A stretch of 64,000 nt of DNA from NCBI GenBank assembly GCA_963718305.1, contig CAVQZG010000010.1, forward strand, positions 124,001 to 188,000, given 5' to 3'. This stretch comes from RYN-230 sp963718305 (GTDB lineage Bacteria > Actinomycetota > Actinomycetes > Streptosporangiales > Streptosporangiaceae). Shown here piece by piece: positions 31,577 through 40,516 of the stretch; the first letter of the stretch is position 1, and the number at the start of each line of letters is the position of its first letter. The notes beneath the pieces were generated by a model that saw nothing but the letters and a program-made list of their open reading frames with translations, had not been told where the DNA came from and made no database searches. A program made the position numbers and the translations under genes.

Positions 31577-33604
31577 TCAGATCAGCTCGGCCGGGTCGAG
31601 CTGCACCCGGACGGCTCCCGGGGCTTTGCGCGCGCTCCGCCCGGCCTGCGCCCGCTGCAGCACCCCGGCCAGCATCAAGCCCTCTGACCTGGGCACACGC
31701 ACCAGCATCCGGACGCTGTCCGGGGGCTCCTCCACCGGGCCGAGCAGTTCGGCCCGGGGCGGCAGGTCCGCGGCAGCCAGCAGCTCATCCACCGCGTCCT
31801 GAGGTCCGCTGAGGGACGCTATCCGCACCGCGGGCGGGAAACGGAGCTCCGCCCGCTCGCCGAGTTCCCGCTCGGAGTGCGTGACCGGGTCCCAGCGGAT
31901 CAGCGCCTGGACCGCGGGGATGGCGGAGTCGGCCACCACCACCACCCGGCCGCCTGCGGGACCGGGCCGGACCAGCGCCGCAGCGTTCATCCAGCGGCGC
32001 AGCGTCTCCTCGGCGGCGCGCAGGCTGGGCCGGCCGAGCAGCATCCAGCCATCCAGCAGCAGCCCGGCCGCGTACCCCCCGTCGGCCCGCGGCTCGGCGC
32101 CGGGCGTGGCGACCACCAGCGCGGGCGACCCGGGCACGATGGGGATCATCGCGGCGCCGCCCGAGGTGACCAGGGGAACCCCGGGGAAGGCCCGGCTGAG
32201 TTCCTCCGCGGTGCGCCCGGCCCCGGTGACCAGGGCCCGGACGGCGCCATGCCCGCAGCGTCCGCACCGCCACCGCTCATCTGCGGTTCCGCACCATCCG
32301 CACCGAGGCGCCGCGCCGACGCTGGCCAGGGCGAGCGGGCCTCCGCAGGCCGCGCACCTGGCCCGTTCGCGGCACCGGGCACAGCCGAGAGCGGCCACGT
32401 AGCCGCGGCGTGGCACCTGGACCAGGACGGGGCCGCTGTCCAGCGCCTCGCGGGCGGTGCGCAGTACCAGGCTGGGCAGCCGCGCGGTCTGGGCTGCCTC
32501 ATCCCGGGCGAGTTCGGCGTCACCGCCCGCGGCGCGGACCGCAGGTGCATGGTCGCGCAGCACGGCGCGGTCCGCGACGACCGGCCGCGCCCAGCCGCTG
32601 GCCACCAGGCTGGTGGACTCGGCGGTCCGGGCGAACCCGCCGATCAGGACGGCCGCGCCGGTGCGGTGGGCGCGCAGCGCCAGCACCTCACGGGCGTGCG
32701 GGTAGGGCGCGCGCGGCTCGGCGTGCAGGTCGTCGCCGTCATCCCACAGAACCACCAGCCCCAGGTCGCTGACCGGCGCGAACATCGCGGCCCGGGTACC
32801 CGCCACCACCCGCTGCACGCCCCGCCGGATGGCCAGCCAGCGCCGGTAGCGTTCGGCGGGCCCGAGATCGGCGGACAACGTGACGTGCCGCCCCGGACCG
32901 AGCTGCCCGGAGAGCGCCTCGTCCAGCAGGCCGAGGTCGCGCGCGTCGGGCACCACGACCAGGGCACCCCGCCCGGTGCCCGCGACGGTGGCCACCGCCC
33001 GGGCGATCTCCTCCGGCCAGCGCGGGCCGGGCAGCGCCGACCATACGGCCCGCGGGCCACGCCCGCGGGCCAGGGCGTCGAGGAACGCCGGCCCGGCCGG
33101 ATACCGGTCCCAGGGGCCGGGACCGGGCCGCCCGGCCACCGGCCCGGGCCCCGCGGGATCCGGGAGCGACGCGGCCGCTTCGGCGCGGGCATGCCGGGGC
33201 GGGATGGCCAGCCGCAGCACGTCGGCCAGGGTGCCCGCGCAACGGTCCGCGACCTCGCGGGCCAGGGCCATGATCTCCGGGCTCAGCACGGGCTCGGGTG
33301 ACACCACCCGCTCCAGGCGGGCCAGCCGCCCCTGATGCTCGCTCACCGCCGCCCGGTCCAGCAGGTAGCCGTCCACGAGCTGCCCCGCGAAACGGACCCG
33401 GACCCGGCAGCCAGGCACCGCCTGATCCGACAGCCGCTCGGGGATCAGGTAGTCGAACGGCCGGTCCAGGTGGGCCAGGGGAATATCGACGGCCACCCGG
33501 GCCACCGGCAGGTCCGCGGCGACCGGCCCCGGATCGCGCGCGGGCCGGCGCCCCGCCCGCGCCGCCGGCCGGGCGGCCGCCTGCTGACTCGCTGTCCCGG
33601 CCAC
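31577..33604 (-). CDS. priA: Primosomal protein N' (PriA), helicase motifs degenerate
   Basis: PriA restarts stalled replication forks. The 675-residue protein keeps the N-terminal 3'-DNA-binding domain (ARVAVDIPLAHLDRPFDYLIPE) and the paired zinc-binding cysteines (CARCRERARCAAC, RCGWCG, WRCGRCG, about residues 405-450). The Walker A site GxTGSGKT is replaced by sequence without GKT (AVWSALPGPRWPEEIARA) and the DEEH box by LWDDGDDLHAEP. Loss of ATPase motifs is a known trait of actinobacterial PriA-like proteins, so it probably acts as a loader or scaffold rather than a helicase. Confidence 0.92.
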   Translation of the reverse strand: MAGTASQQAAARPAARAGRRPARDPGPVAADLPVARVAVDIPLAHLDRPFDYLIPERLSDQAVPGCRVRVRFAGQLVDGYLLDRAAVSEHQGRLARLERVVSPEPVLSPEIMALAREVADRCAGTLADVLRLAIPPRHARAEAAASLPDPAGPGPVAGRPGPGPWDRYPAGPAFLDALARGRGPRAVWSALPGPRWPEEIARAVATVAGTGRGALVVVPDARDLGLLDEALSGQLGPGRHVTLSADLGPAERYRRWLAIRRGVQRVVAGTRAAMFAPVSDLGLVVLWDDGDDLHAEPRAPYPHAREVLALRAHRTGAAVLIGGFARTAESTSLVASGWARPVVADRAVLRDHAPAVRAAGGDAELARDEAAQTARLPSLVLRTAREALDSGPVLVQVPRRGYVAALGCARCRERARCAACGGPLALASVGAAPRCGWCGTADERWRCGRCGHGAVRALVTGAGRTAEELSRAFPGVPLVTSGGAAMIPIVPGSPALVVATPGAEPRADGGYAAGLLLDGWMLLGRPSLRAAEETLRRWMNAAALVRPGPAGGRVVVVADSAIPAVQALIRWDPVTHSERELGERAELRFPPAVRIASLSGPQDAVDELLAAADLPPRAELLGPVEEPPDSVRMLVRVPRSEGLMLAGVLQRAQAGRSARKAPGAVRVQLDPAELI

Positions 33605-33702
33605 GCTCCTGTCCTACCAGAGCGCACGGACACCCGGGCCCGGGCAGCAGAGGAGCAGATCACCCGGGGCTCGTGGTTACAGGTGGCTTGCAGGTGCACG
33701 GT

Positions 33703-33752
33703 GGTTACCGGTGCGCGGTGGTTACAGGTGCCCGGTGGTTACAGGTGCACGG
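33703..33752. repeat. 17-bp tandem repeat after the membrane-protein gene
   Basis: Copies of a 17-bp unit (ggttacaggtgcccggt type) begin at 33703, 33720 and 33737, with a diverged copy at 33675. Each carries tta on the plus strand, so each gives a TAA stop to the leftward gene. Confidence 0.85.
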
Positions 33753-34399
33753 TGCCGCAGGCGGCATCGGCAGCCCGGGTCTCCCGGTTCAGGGACAGCA
33801 GCAACTGGCGCGGCACCACGCGGCCAGCCCGGACATCGGCGCGCATGGTCCGCAGGTCCCCGGACAGCGCGGCCAGCGACCGGGCTGGCCGCCGCGCTCC
33901 GGCTGTCCGACACGGCCTCGCCGACCGTGGCGATGACGGCCGTCAGGTCCTGGGCCAGCCGAGCCCGGCTGACTCCGTCGCTGACGTCCCCGGCCACCCG
34001 GTTGTAGGCCGTGAGCGCGGTGTTCTTGTACGCCACGCAGCCTGGATCGGCGGCCCGGATCAGATGTGGCACCAGATAGCCTGCTGCCCCCGCCCAGGTC
34101 AGCGTGAGGATCACCGCGGCCCAGCAGCGGACCCGGCCCCGGCTCCCGTGGCGGACGCGGCGCAAGCCGAGCACAGCCAGCAGCAGGCCGGCCGGGATGG
34201 TGATGAGCGCCCCGCCCAGGAGCCCGCAGGCCAGCGCGGCGGTGGCGGGCCAGTTAGCGCCGGCCGGCCCCGGGGCGGGCCCGGGAACCGGGGCACGGTC
34301 CACCGCCGGCGGTGTGGCCTGGGCCTGCTCAGGCGGCTGCGCGGCGGCGCCCGGCCCGGGCGGCCCTGGGAGCCCTGCCCGGTCTGTGGATGATGGCAC
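33722..34399 (-). CDS. Small membrane protein of unknown function, probable 3' frameshift
   Basis: The 225-residue reading starts at GTG 34399 with ~50 Pro/Ala/Gly residues. Two membrane segments follow (ALACGLLGGALITIPAGLLLA and WAAVILTLTWAGAAGYLV), then a helical domain (VAYKNTALTAYNRVAGDVSDG). After SDSRSAAAS the frame turns Pro/Arg/Cys-rich. The next frame instead gives a normal helical run (RSLAALSGDLRTMRADVRAG, QLLLSLNRETRAADAACG) ending at 33739. One extra base in the GGG run at 33882-33884 would explain this. The first part resembles DUF4190-type membrane proteins. Its function is unknown. Confidence 0.7.
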   Translation of the reverse strand: MPSSTDRAGLPGPPGPGAAAQPPEQAQATPPAVDRAPVPGPAPGPAGANWPATAALACGLLGGALITIPAGLLLAVLGLRRVRHGSRGRVRCWAAVILTLTWAGAAGYLVPHLIRAADPGCVAYKNTALTAYNRVAGDVSDGVSRARLAQDLTAVIATVGEAVSDSRSAAASPVAGRAVRGPADHARRCPGWPRGAAPVAAVPEPGDPGCRCRLRHRAPVTTGHL

Positions 34400-34623
34400 T
34401 GGCTCACCGGCTCACACGCGCGGGCACAAACGCCCTATACAGAACACCGAGCGCATCGAGCGTAGATTCCGGGCCGAGATGATGTCCAGGCCCGGGCAGC
34501 GGACAGGGTCCGGGCCGGGCCTGAGCGCCGTCCCCGTGCCACCCGGCCCTGTGCCACCCAGCCCATGGCCCGGCCGGGCCATGGCCTAGCCGGCCGCGCT
34601 CCAGGCGGTCCGGGGAACGAGGG

Positions 34624-35817
34624 TTACAGGCCCGCGGCCGACCGCAGGCTGTCGGCCCGGTCGACCCGCTCCCAGGAGAAGTCCGGCTCCTCGCGGCCGA
34701 AGTGCCCATAGCTGGCGGTTTGCGAGTAGATCGGGCGGAGCAGGTCGAGATCCCTGATGATCGCGGCCGGCCGCAGGTCGAAGACCTCCAGCACCGCATC
34801 CTGGATCTGCTCGACGGGCACCCGCTCAGTACCGAAGCACTCCACGAACAGGCCCACCGGCTTGGCCTTGCCGATCGCGTAGGCGACCTGGGTCTCGCAG
34901 CGGTCCGCCAGGCCGGAGGCGACCACGTTCTTGGCCACCCAGCGCATGGCGTACGCGGCACTGCGGTCCACCTTGGACGGGTCCTTGCCGGAGAACGCGC
35001 CACCTCCGTGCCGGGCCATCCCGCCGTAGGTGTCGATGATGATCTTCCGGCCGGTCAGCCCGGCATCGCCCATGGGACCGCCGATCTCGAACCGGCCGGT
35101 GGGGTTGACCAGGAGCCGGTACGCGGTGGTGTCGATGTCCAGGCCATCGAGTACCGGGCCGACCACGAGGTCGCGCACGTCGGGGGCGAGCAGTTCCCTC
35201 AGGTCGATGTCCGGCGCGTGCTGCGCGGACACGACCACGGTGTCCAGCCGGACCGCCTTGTCGCCGTCGTATTCGATCGTGACCTGCGTCTTGCCGTCCG
35301 GGCGCAGGTAGGGAACGTCACCGCTGCGGCGCACCTCGGAGAGCCTGCGGGCCAGCCGGTGCGCGAGCATGATCGGCAGCGGCATGAGCTCCGGCGTCTC
35401 CCGGCACGCGTAGCCGAACATGAGGCCCTGGTCACCGGCGCCCTGCCGGTCGAGGTCGGAGGAACCCTCACCCTCGCGGTGCTCGAACGCCTGCAGCACG
35501 CCCTGGGCGATGTCCGGGGACTGGGCCCCGATCGACACGGACACGCCGCACGACGCGCCGTCGTAGCCCTTGAGCGAGGAGTCGTAACCGATCTCGAGGA
35601 TCTTCTCCCGGATGATCCCGGGGATGTCCACGTAGGTCTCGGTGGTGACCTCCCCGGCCACGTGCACCTGGCCGGTCGTGATCATCGTCTCCACAGCCAC
35701 GTGGCTGTGCGGGTCATCCTTGATCATCGAGTCGAGGATGGCGTCACTGATCTGATCCGCCATCTTGTCCGGATGACCCTCCGTCACTGACTCGGAGGTG
35801 AAAAGACGTCGGGCCAC
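34624..35817 (-). CDS. metK: S-adenosylmethionine synthetase
   Basis: MetK makes SAM from methionine and ATP. The 397-residue protein has SESVTEGHPDKMADQISDAILD, the ATP-site segment GAGDQGLMFGYAC, GGPMGDAGLTGRKIIIDTYG and the flexible-loop and P-site block GGGAFSGKDPSKVDRSAAY. The start is GTG 35817. The gaps to neighbours (34400-34623 and 35818-35975) hold no gene; a TAGACT -10-like hexamer lies at 35859-35864 on the coding strand. Confidence 0.97.
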   Translation of the reverse strand: MARRLFTSESVTEGHPDKMADQISDAILDSMIKDDPHSHVAVETMITTGQVHVAGEVTTETYVDIPGIIREKILEIGYDSSLKGYDGASCGVSVSIGAQSPDIAQGVLQAFEHREGEGSSDLDRQGAGDQGLMFGYACRETPELMPLPIMLAHRLARRLSEVRRSGDVPYLRPDGKTQVTIEYDGDKAVRLDTVVVSAQHAPDIDLRELLAPDVRDLVVGPVLDGLDIDTTAYRLLVNPTGRFEIGGPMGDAGLTGRKIIIDTYGGMARHGGGAFSGKDPSKVDRSAAYAMRWVAKNVVASGLADRCETQVAYAIGKAKPVGLFVECFGTERVPVEQIQDAVLEVFDLRPAAIIRDLDLLRPIYSQTASYGHFGREEPDFSWERVDRADSLRSAAGL

Positions 35818-35975
35818 CTGAATATCCCCGTCCTAGTAAGCGGCTGAAACCTCGCCGAAGTCTAGCCGGGCTCCCTGGCCCGCGGGACCAGAAACTGTGC
35901 CTGCCCGGCGGGTTGACAAGCTGAGACGGCCTGATGACGGCAGGTGGGCCGACCGGCCTCGCCACCGGGGCCCGG

Positions 35976-37181
35976 CTAACCGGGCATCCGGGCAGCGACA
36001 AGGTCCCAGACCACGTCGGCCAGCACTTCCTTAGGCCCGCGCGGTACCTGGGCCACGGTCCCGTCGGAGGCCAGCACGATCGCCTCGTTGTCGGTGGTGC
36101 CGAACGCGAGCCCGGCCCCGACCTGGTTCACGACGAGCAGGTCGCACCCCTTCGCGGCCAGCTTGGCCTGGCCGTTGTGCAGCAGGTCCTCGGTCTCGGC
36201 CGCGAAGCCCACGATGACCTGGCCGGCCCGGGCCCGGTGGGCGGACAGCCCGCGCAGGACATCGGGGTTTTCCACCAGGCGCAGCGGCTCGGGGGCCAGG
36301 CCGGCCTTCTTGATCTTCGAGTCGGTCCGGGTTTCGGGCCGGAAGTCAGCCACCGCGGCCGCCATGACGACGGCGTCCGCGTCCGCGGCGGCGGACCTGA
36401 CCGCGGCTTCCAGTTCGCGGGCCGAGATGACCCGGACGACCCGCACGCCCGCCGGGTCGGGGAGTTCCACGTTCGCGGACACCAGGGTGACCCGGGCGCC
36501 CCGGGCGGCCGCGGTCCGGGCCAGCGCGTAGCCCTGGCGTCCCGAGGACCAGTTGCCCAGGAACCGGACCGGGTCGAGCTCTTCCCGGGTGCCCCCCGCG
36601 GAGACCAGGACATGCCGGCCGGCCAGGTCGGGGCGCAGCCCCGCGGTACCGCGGGCCAGCACCCGCAGGGCCGTCTCGTACAGCTCGGCCGGCTCGGGCA
36701 GCCGTCCCGGCCCGCTGTCGGCGCCGGTGAGCCGCCCGGCGGCGGGATCCAGGACGAGGCAGCCGCGGCCGCGCAGGGTCGCCACGTTGGCCTGGGTGGC
36801 CGGGTGCTCCCACATCTCGGTGTGCATCGCCGGTGCGAACACCACGGGGCAGCGCGCGGTCAGCAGCGTGGCGGTCAGCAGATCGTCAGCCCGCCCGGTG
36901 GCGGCGCGGGCCAGCAGGTCGGCCGTGGCCGGGGCGACGAAGACCAGGTCGGCCTGCTGCCCGAGCCGGACGTGCGGGACCTCGTGCACGTCATCCCAGA
37001 CACTGGCGGACACGGGCTGCCCGGACAGGGCGGCCCAGGTGGGTTCGCCCACGAACCGCAGCGCGCTGGCGGTGGGAACCACCCGGACCTGGTGGCCCCC
37101 CTCAGTGAACCGCCTCAGCAGCTCGCAGGCTTTGTAGGCGGCGATGCCGCCACCGACACCGAGAACGATGCTCGACGGCAC
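35976..37181 (-). CDS. coaBC: Phosphopantothenoylcysteine synthetase/decarboxylase
   Basis: This bifunctional coenzyme A enzyme of 401 residues has an N-terminal flavin decarboxylase domain (SSIVLGVGGGIAAYKACELLRR, VFVAPATADLLARAA, FAPAMHTEMWEHPAT) and a C-terminal CTP-dependent synthetase (VLVSAGGTREELDPVRFLGN, SSGRQGYALA, MAAAVADFRP, TDSKIKK, NQVGAG). GTG 37181 gives the family N terminus; the longer open frame adds 47 unrelated Arg/Pro-rich residues. It follows rpoZ by 28 bp. Confidence 0.95.
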   Translation of the reverse strand: MPSSIVLGVGGGIAAYKACELLRRFTEGGHQVRVVPTASALRFVGEPTWAALSGQPVSASVWDDVHEVPHVRLGQQADLVFVAPATADLLARAATGRADDLLTATLLTARCPVVFAPAMHTEMWEHPATQANVATLRGRGCLVLDPAAGRLTGADSGPGRLPEPAELYETALRVLARGTAGLRPDLAGRHVLVSAGGTREELDPVRFLGNWSSGRQGYALARTAAARGARVTLVSANVELPDPAGVRVVRVISARELEAAVRSAAADADAVVMAAAVADFRPETRTDSKIKKAGLAPEPLRLVENPDVLRGLSAHRARAGQVIVGFAAETEDLLHNGQAKLAAKGCDLLVVNQVGAGLAFGTTDNEAIVLASDGTVAQVPRGPKEVLADVVWDLVAARMPG

Positions 37182-37209
37182 GTCGTCCCCGCTCCGGCCG
37201 GCTGGGTGG

Positions 37210-37479
37210 TCAGCCGGTGGGTTCGGCCGTCTCCTGGGCGGAGAGCAGCCCCTGGCGGATCTCACGCAGCGCGATGGACAGCGGCTTCTCCTGGACCCGG
37301 GTCTCGACCAGCGGGCCCACATACTCCAGCAGGCCCTCGCCGAGCTGGGCGTAGTAGGCGTTGATCTGCCGCGCCCGCTTCGCCGCCATGATGACCAGGC
37401 GGTACTTGCTGTCTACGACTTGGAGCAGATCATCAATGGGCGGGTTGGTGATGCCCTCCGCGGCGGGATTCCCTGCCAC
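37210..37479 (-). CDS. rpoZ: RNA polymerase omega subunit
   Basis: Omega helps fold and assemble the beta' subunit. The 89-residue protein has the family core ITNPPIDDLLQVVDSKYRLVIMAAKRARQIN, the conserved AAKRARQIN helix, and PLSIALREI. The start is GTG 37479 with GGAAGG upstream. It sits between gmk and coaBC, the usual actinobacterial order. Confidence 0.95.
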   Translation of the reverse strand: MAGNPAAEGITNPPIDDLLQVVDSKYRLVIMAAKRARQINAYYAQLGEGLLEYVGPLVETRVQEKPLSIALREIRQGLLSAQETAEPTG

Positions 37480-37510
37480 TATGTGCCTTCCGTTTGGGAG
37501 AAGAAAAAAA

Positions 37511-38122
37511 TCATGGGGCTACTAAGCCCACGGTCAAGGCTACCAGCTGACGGCAGACATCCCCGACCGACGTATTGATCAGCGTCAGATCGAACTCATC
37601 CTCCGCGGCGAGTTCCACCCGGGCGGCCTCCAGCCTGCGCTGGATCACCTCCGGAGGCTCCGTGCCGCGGCCGGTGAGCCTGCGCACCAGCTCTTCCCAG
37701 TCGGGCGGGGCGAGAAAAATCAGCAGGGCATCCGGAACCGCACTGCGGACCTGCCGTGCACCCGCAAGATCAATTTCCAGGAGCGCGGGAACTCCGGCCG
37801 CCAGTTTCTCGGCCAGCGGGCCACGCGGCGTTCCATACCGGTGGCCGGCGAATGTCGCCCATTCGAGCAGATCCCCGCTCGCCAGCATCTGGTCGAACTC
37901 GGCATCACTGACAAAGTGATACTCCCGGCCATCGACTTCACCGGGTCTCGGTGCCCGGGTGGTCACCGATACCGAGAGCCAGATTTCCGGACTTTCCTTC
38001 CGCAGCCCGGCCACCACGGTGCTCTTGCCGACCCCGGAAGGGCCGGAAAGAACGGTTAGCCGGGCTGGCACCCCGCCCCCCCGGACAAGCGCGGTACCGC
38101 ATGAGCGATCAGCGGACGTCAT
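37511..38122 (-). CDS. gmk: Guanylate kinase
   Basis: Gmk converts GMP to GDP. The 203-residue enzyme has the P-loop LSGPSGVGKSTVV (residues 25-37), the GMP-binding VSVTTRAPRPGEVDGREYHFVS, EIDLAGARQVR and a lid segment RLTGRGTEPPEVIQRRL. The first ~18 residues are unrelated and a start closer to ARLTVLSGPSG is possible. mihF precedes it by 50 bp. Confidence 0.96.
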   Translation of the reverse strand: MTSADRSCGTALVRGGGVPARLTVLSGPSGVGKSTVVAGLRKESPEIWLSVSVTTRAPRPGEVDGREYHFVSDAEFDQMLASGDLLEWATFAGHRYGTPRGPLAEKLAAGVPALLEIDLAGARQVRSAVPDALLIFLAPPDWEELVRRLTGRGTEPPEVIQRRLEAARVELAAEDEFDLTLINTSVGDVCRQLVALTVGLVAP

Positions 38123-38172
38123 GGCCGTTGGCCTGGGTCCCCCGCGCCCGCCCCTGGGGTGATCAGACTGCC

Positions 38173-38493
38173 TCAGATAACACCACCGAACTCGTTTTCC
38201 AGGGCGGCGCGCTGGTTCGCGCCCAGGCCGCGGACCCGGCGCGATTCGGCGATGCCGAGCCGCTCCATGATCTGCCGGGCCCGGACCTTGCCGATCCCCG
38301 GCACGGCCTCGAGCAGAGCTGAGACTTTCATCTTTCCAAGGATGTCATCTGTCTGACCATCCTTGAGGACTTGAGACAGGGTCAGCTCGGCCTTCTTCAG
38401 CCGGGCCTTGACCTCGGCCCGTTCCTTGCGCGCACGTGCCGCCTTCTCTAGGGCAGCGGCGCGCTGATCGGGAGTGAGGGGAGGAAGAGCCAC
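38173..38493 (-). CDS. mihF: Actinobacterial integration host factor
   Basis: mIHF is a nucleoid-associated DNA-binding protein specific to actinobacteria. The 106-residue protein matches it over its length: PPLTPDQRAAALEKAARARKERAEVK, an N-terminal basic helix, and the helix-two-turn-helix core KVSALLEAVPGIGKVRARQIM, then ESRRVRGLGANQRAAL. It compacts DNA and influences development and secondary metabolism in Streptomyces. Its upstream 307 bp are AT-richer than the window and hold an inverted repeat. Confidence 0.96.
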   Translation of the reverse strand: MALPPLTPDQRAAALEKAARARKERAEVKARLKKAELTLSQVLKDGQTDDILGKMKVSALLEAVPGIGKVRARQIMERLGIAESRRVRGLGANQRAALENEFGGVI

Positions 38494-38577
38494 TCCGGGT
38501 CACCTCGGGTTTCAGAATCGAAAACTGCGGACGGGAAGGGAAAGTAGCGAGTTCAGCCCGTCAGGGCAACGCAAACA

Positions 38578-38650
38578 CCCGTTTGTTACGTCATAAATTG
38601 GCCGATATTACTCTCCGGATGAGACCGAATACTTAACGTAGCCAAACGGG
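38578..38650. promoter_or_regulatory. Inverted repeat around a putative mihF promoter
   Basis: Arms cccgtttgttacgt (38578-38591) and acgtagccaaacggg (38636-38650) are inverted copies with one inserted base and one mismatch. They bracket a 44-bp AT-rich segment with a TAATAT hexamer on the minus strand (38607-38612). This suits an operator pair around the mihF promoter. The rest of 38494-38800 shows no gene. Confidence 0.5.
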
Positions 38651-38800
38651 CTATCCCCATGGCCCTATCATCCAGCCCGCGGCAGAGTGCTCGAAACATG
38701 CCGGCCGCCTCCACCTGCGGCCAGATGGCGTGATCAGCCAGCACGTTTCATGATCATCCAAGTGGGCCGGAAGGCGCCCGGGGGCGGGTCCCCCGCACGC

Positions 38801-39505
38801 TCAGTCGGCCGGCGCGAGCCGGCGCAGCGGGGCCGCGATGGCCGATGCGGCCGCACCCGGATCCGGCGCGCCGGTAATGGGGCGCCCGATGACCAGAAGA
38901 TCTGCTCCCTCCCGCAGCGCCTCCTCGGGCGTGGCCACCCGCGCCTGATCGTTACGGTCCGCACCGGCCGGCCGCACGCCCGGGGTGATCAGCTTGATGT
39001 CCGGGCCGACTTCGGCGCGGACCGCGGCCACCTCACGGGGGGAGCAGACGAGCGCCCGCGCGCCGGCCCCGACCGCGAGGACGGCGAGGCGGCGCACGGC
39101 GTCCGGCACCGGGCCGCGCAAGCCGATCGCCTCCAGGTCCGCAGGGCTCAGAGAGGTGAGCACGGTGACTCCCGCTATCACGGTGTCCGGTGCGGCCTGA
39201 ACGGCTGCCCTGATGACCTCAGGGCCCGCTGAGGCGTGCACGGTGACGATGTCCGGCCGCAGCCGGGACACGGCCCGGGCCGCGCCCGCCACGGTCGCCG
39301 GGATGTCGTGCAGTTTCAGGTCGAGGAAGATCCGCACGCCACTGGCGCCCCTGATCGAGGCGACCACGCCCGGGCCATACCGCAGATACAGTTCGAGCCC
39401 GATTTTCACGGTGCTGACGTGCGGCGTTACCAGGCCGGCCCAGCGAGCCGCGGTCTCCAGGTCAGGCGCGTCAAGCGCCACGGCGATCGGCGCTGGCTGG
39501 CTCAA
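38801..39505 (-). CDS. pyrF: Orotidine 5'-phosphate decarboxylase
   Basis: PyrF makes UMP from OMP, the last step of the pathway. The 234-residue barrel has VALDAPDLETAARWAG, the catalytic FLDLKLHDIPATVAGA (Asp-Lys-Asp), TVLTSLSPADLEAIG, LITPGVRPAGADRNDQARV and VIGRPITGAPDP. It closes the operon, 45 bp after pyrD. Confidence 0.96.
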   Translation of the reverse strand: MSQPAPIAVALDAPDLETAARWAGLVTPHVSTVKIGLELYLRYGPGVVASIRGASGVRIFLDLKLHDIPATVAGAARAVSRLRPDIVTVHASAGPEVIRAAVQAAPDTVIAGVTVLTSLSPADLEAIGLRGPVPDAVRRLAVLAVGAGARALVCSPREVAAVRAEVGPDIKLITPGVRPAGADRNDQARVATPEEALREGADLLVIGRPITGAPDPGAAASAIAAPLRRLAPAD

Positions 39506-39550
39506 CTCTCCTCCTCGGGTACGGGTGATGACGGACGCGTGAGGCGCGCG

Positions 39551-40516
39551 CTAGTGGGCGGTCCCGGACAGCCGGCGCAGCGGAGCACCCCTCGGCTCGT
39601 GCGCGAGCCCGATCACGTCGCTCAGCCGCTCGATGCCGCGGCGTCCGAGTTCCTCGTCGAGTTCGCGCAGGATGCGGACGCAGGCCGAAGGATCATGGAA
39701 GACCGTCGTGCCGACGCTCACCATGGACGCCCCGGCCAGGATGAGTTCCAGCGCGTCCCGGCCGGTCCGGACGCCGCCCATGCCGATGATCGGGACATCG
39801 GGCAGCGCCTTGCGGACCTGCCAGATGCAGCGCACCGCCACCGGCCGGATGGCGGGGCCGGACAGTCCCCCGGTGACGCCGGCCAGCACGGGGCGCATGG
39901 TGTCCGTGTCGATCATCATCCCGAGCAGGGTGTTGATCATCGAGAGACCGTCGGCGCCCGCGCCGACGCACGCCCGGGCGATGGTGACGATGTCCGTGAC
40001 GTCTGGTGACAGCTTCGCGAAGACCGGGATGTCGTACCGGACCCGGGCCCGGACCGCCTCGACGACCGCGGCGGAGGCGCCCGGATCGCAGGCGAACACC
40101 TGCCCCCGGTCCTCGACATTCGGACAGGAAATATTCACCTCTATGGCAGTGATTCCTGCCGCGTCGGTCAGCCGTCCGGCCAGTTCCGCGAACTCGTCCA
40201 CGCTGCCGCCCGCGATGGACACCACGGCCCGCGCCCCCCGCGAGAGCAGCCAGGGCAGGTCCCGCTGCAGGAAGGCGTCGATCCCGGGCCCCTGGAGGCC
40301 GATGGAATTCAGCATCCCGCTGGGCGTCTCCGCCATCCGGGGCGTCGGCCGGCCTGCCCGGGGCGCGACCATCACGGACTTGGTGACGATCGCGCCGATC
40401 TTGGCGACGTCGAAGAACTGGGCGAGTTCCCGGCCTGCCCCGGCGCACCCCGACGCGGTCAGGATCGGGTTCGGCAGTTCCACGTGGCCGAGCCTGGTTC
40501 GCAGGTCAACTGCCAT
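39551..40516 (-). CDS. pyrD: Dihydroorotate dehydrogenase, class 1B catalytic subunit
   Basis: PyrD oxidises dihydroorotate to orotate with FMN. The 321-residue barrel has LPNPILTASGCAGAGRE, SIGLQGPGID, IEVNISCPNVEDRG (active-site Cys), FAKLSPDVTDI, GGLSGPAIRPVAVR and GMGGVRTGRDALELILAGA. The presence of pyrK makes it the NAD-linked 1B type. ATG 40516 has GGAGGGAG upstream and overlaps the pyrK end by 11 bp; the longer open frame is rejected. Confidence 0.96.
   Translation of the reverse strand: MAVDLRTRLGHVELPNPILTASGCAGAGRELAQFFDVAKIGAIVTKSVMVAPRAGRPTPRMAETPSGMLNSIGLQGPGIDAFLQRDLPWLLSRGARAVVSIAGGSVDEFAELAGRLTDAAGITAIEVNISCPNVEDRGQVFACDPGASAAVVEAVRARVRYDIPVFAKLSPDVTDIVTIARACVGAGADGLSMINTLLGMMIDTDTMRPVLAGVTGGLSGPAIRPVAVRCIWQVRKALPDVPIIGMGGVRTGRDALELILAGASMVSVGTTVFHDPSACVRILRELDEELGRRGIERLSDVIGLAHEPRGAPLRRLSGTAH

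Noticed and set aside
34400..34623. Possible small gene or RNA between the membrane-protein gene and metK
   Set aside because: Only GC-rich shadows of neighbouring frames were found; no tRNA-like or structured RNA pattern.
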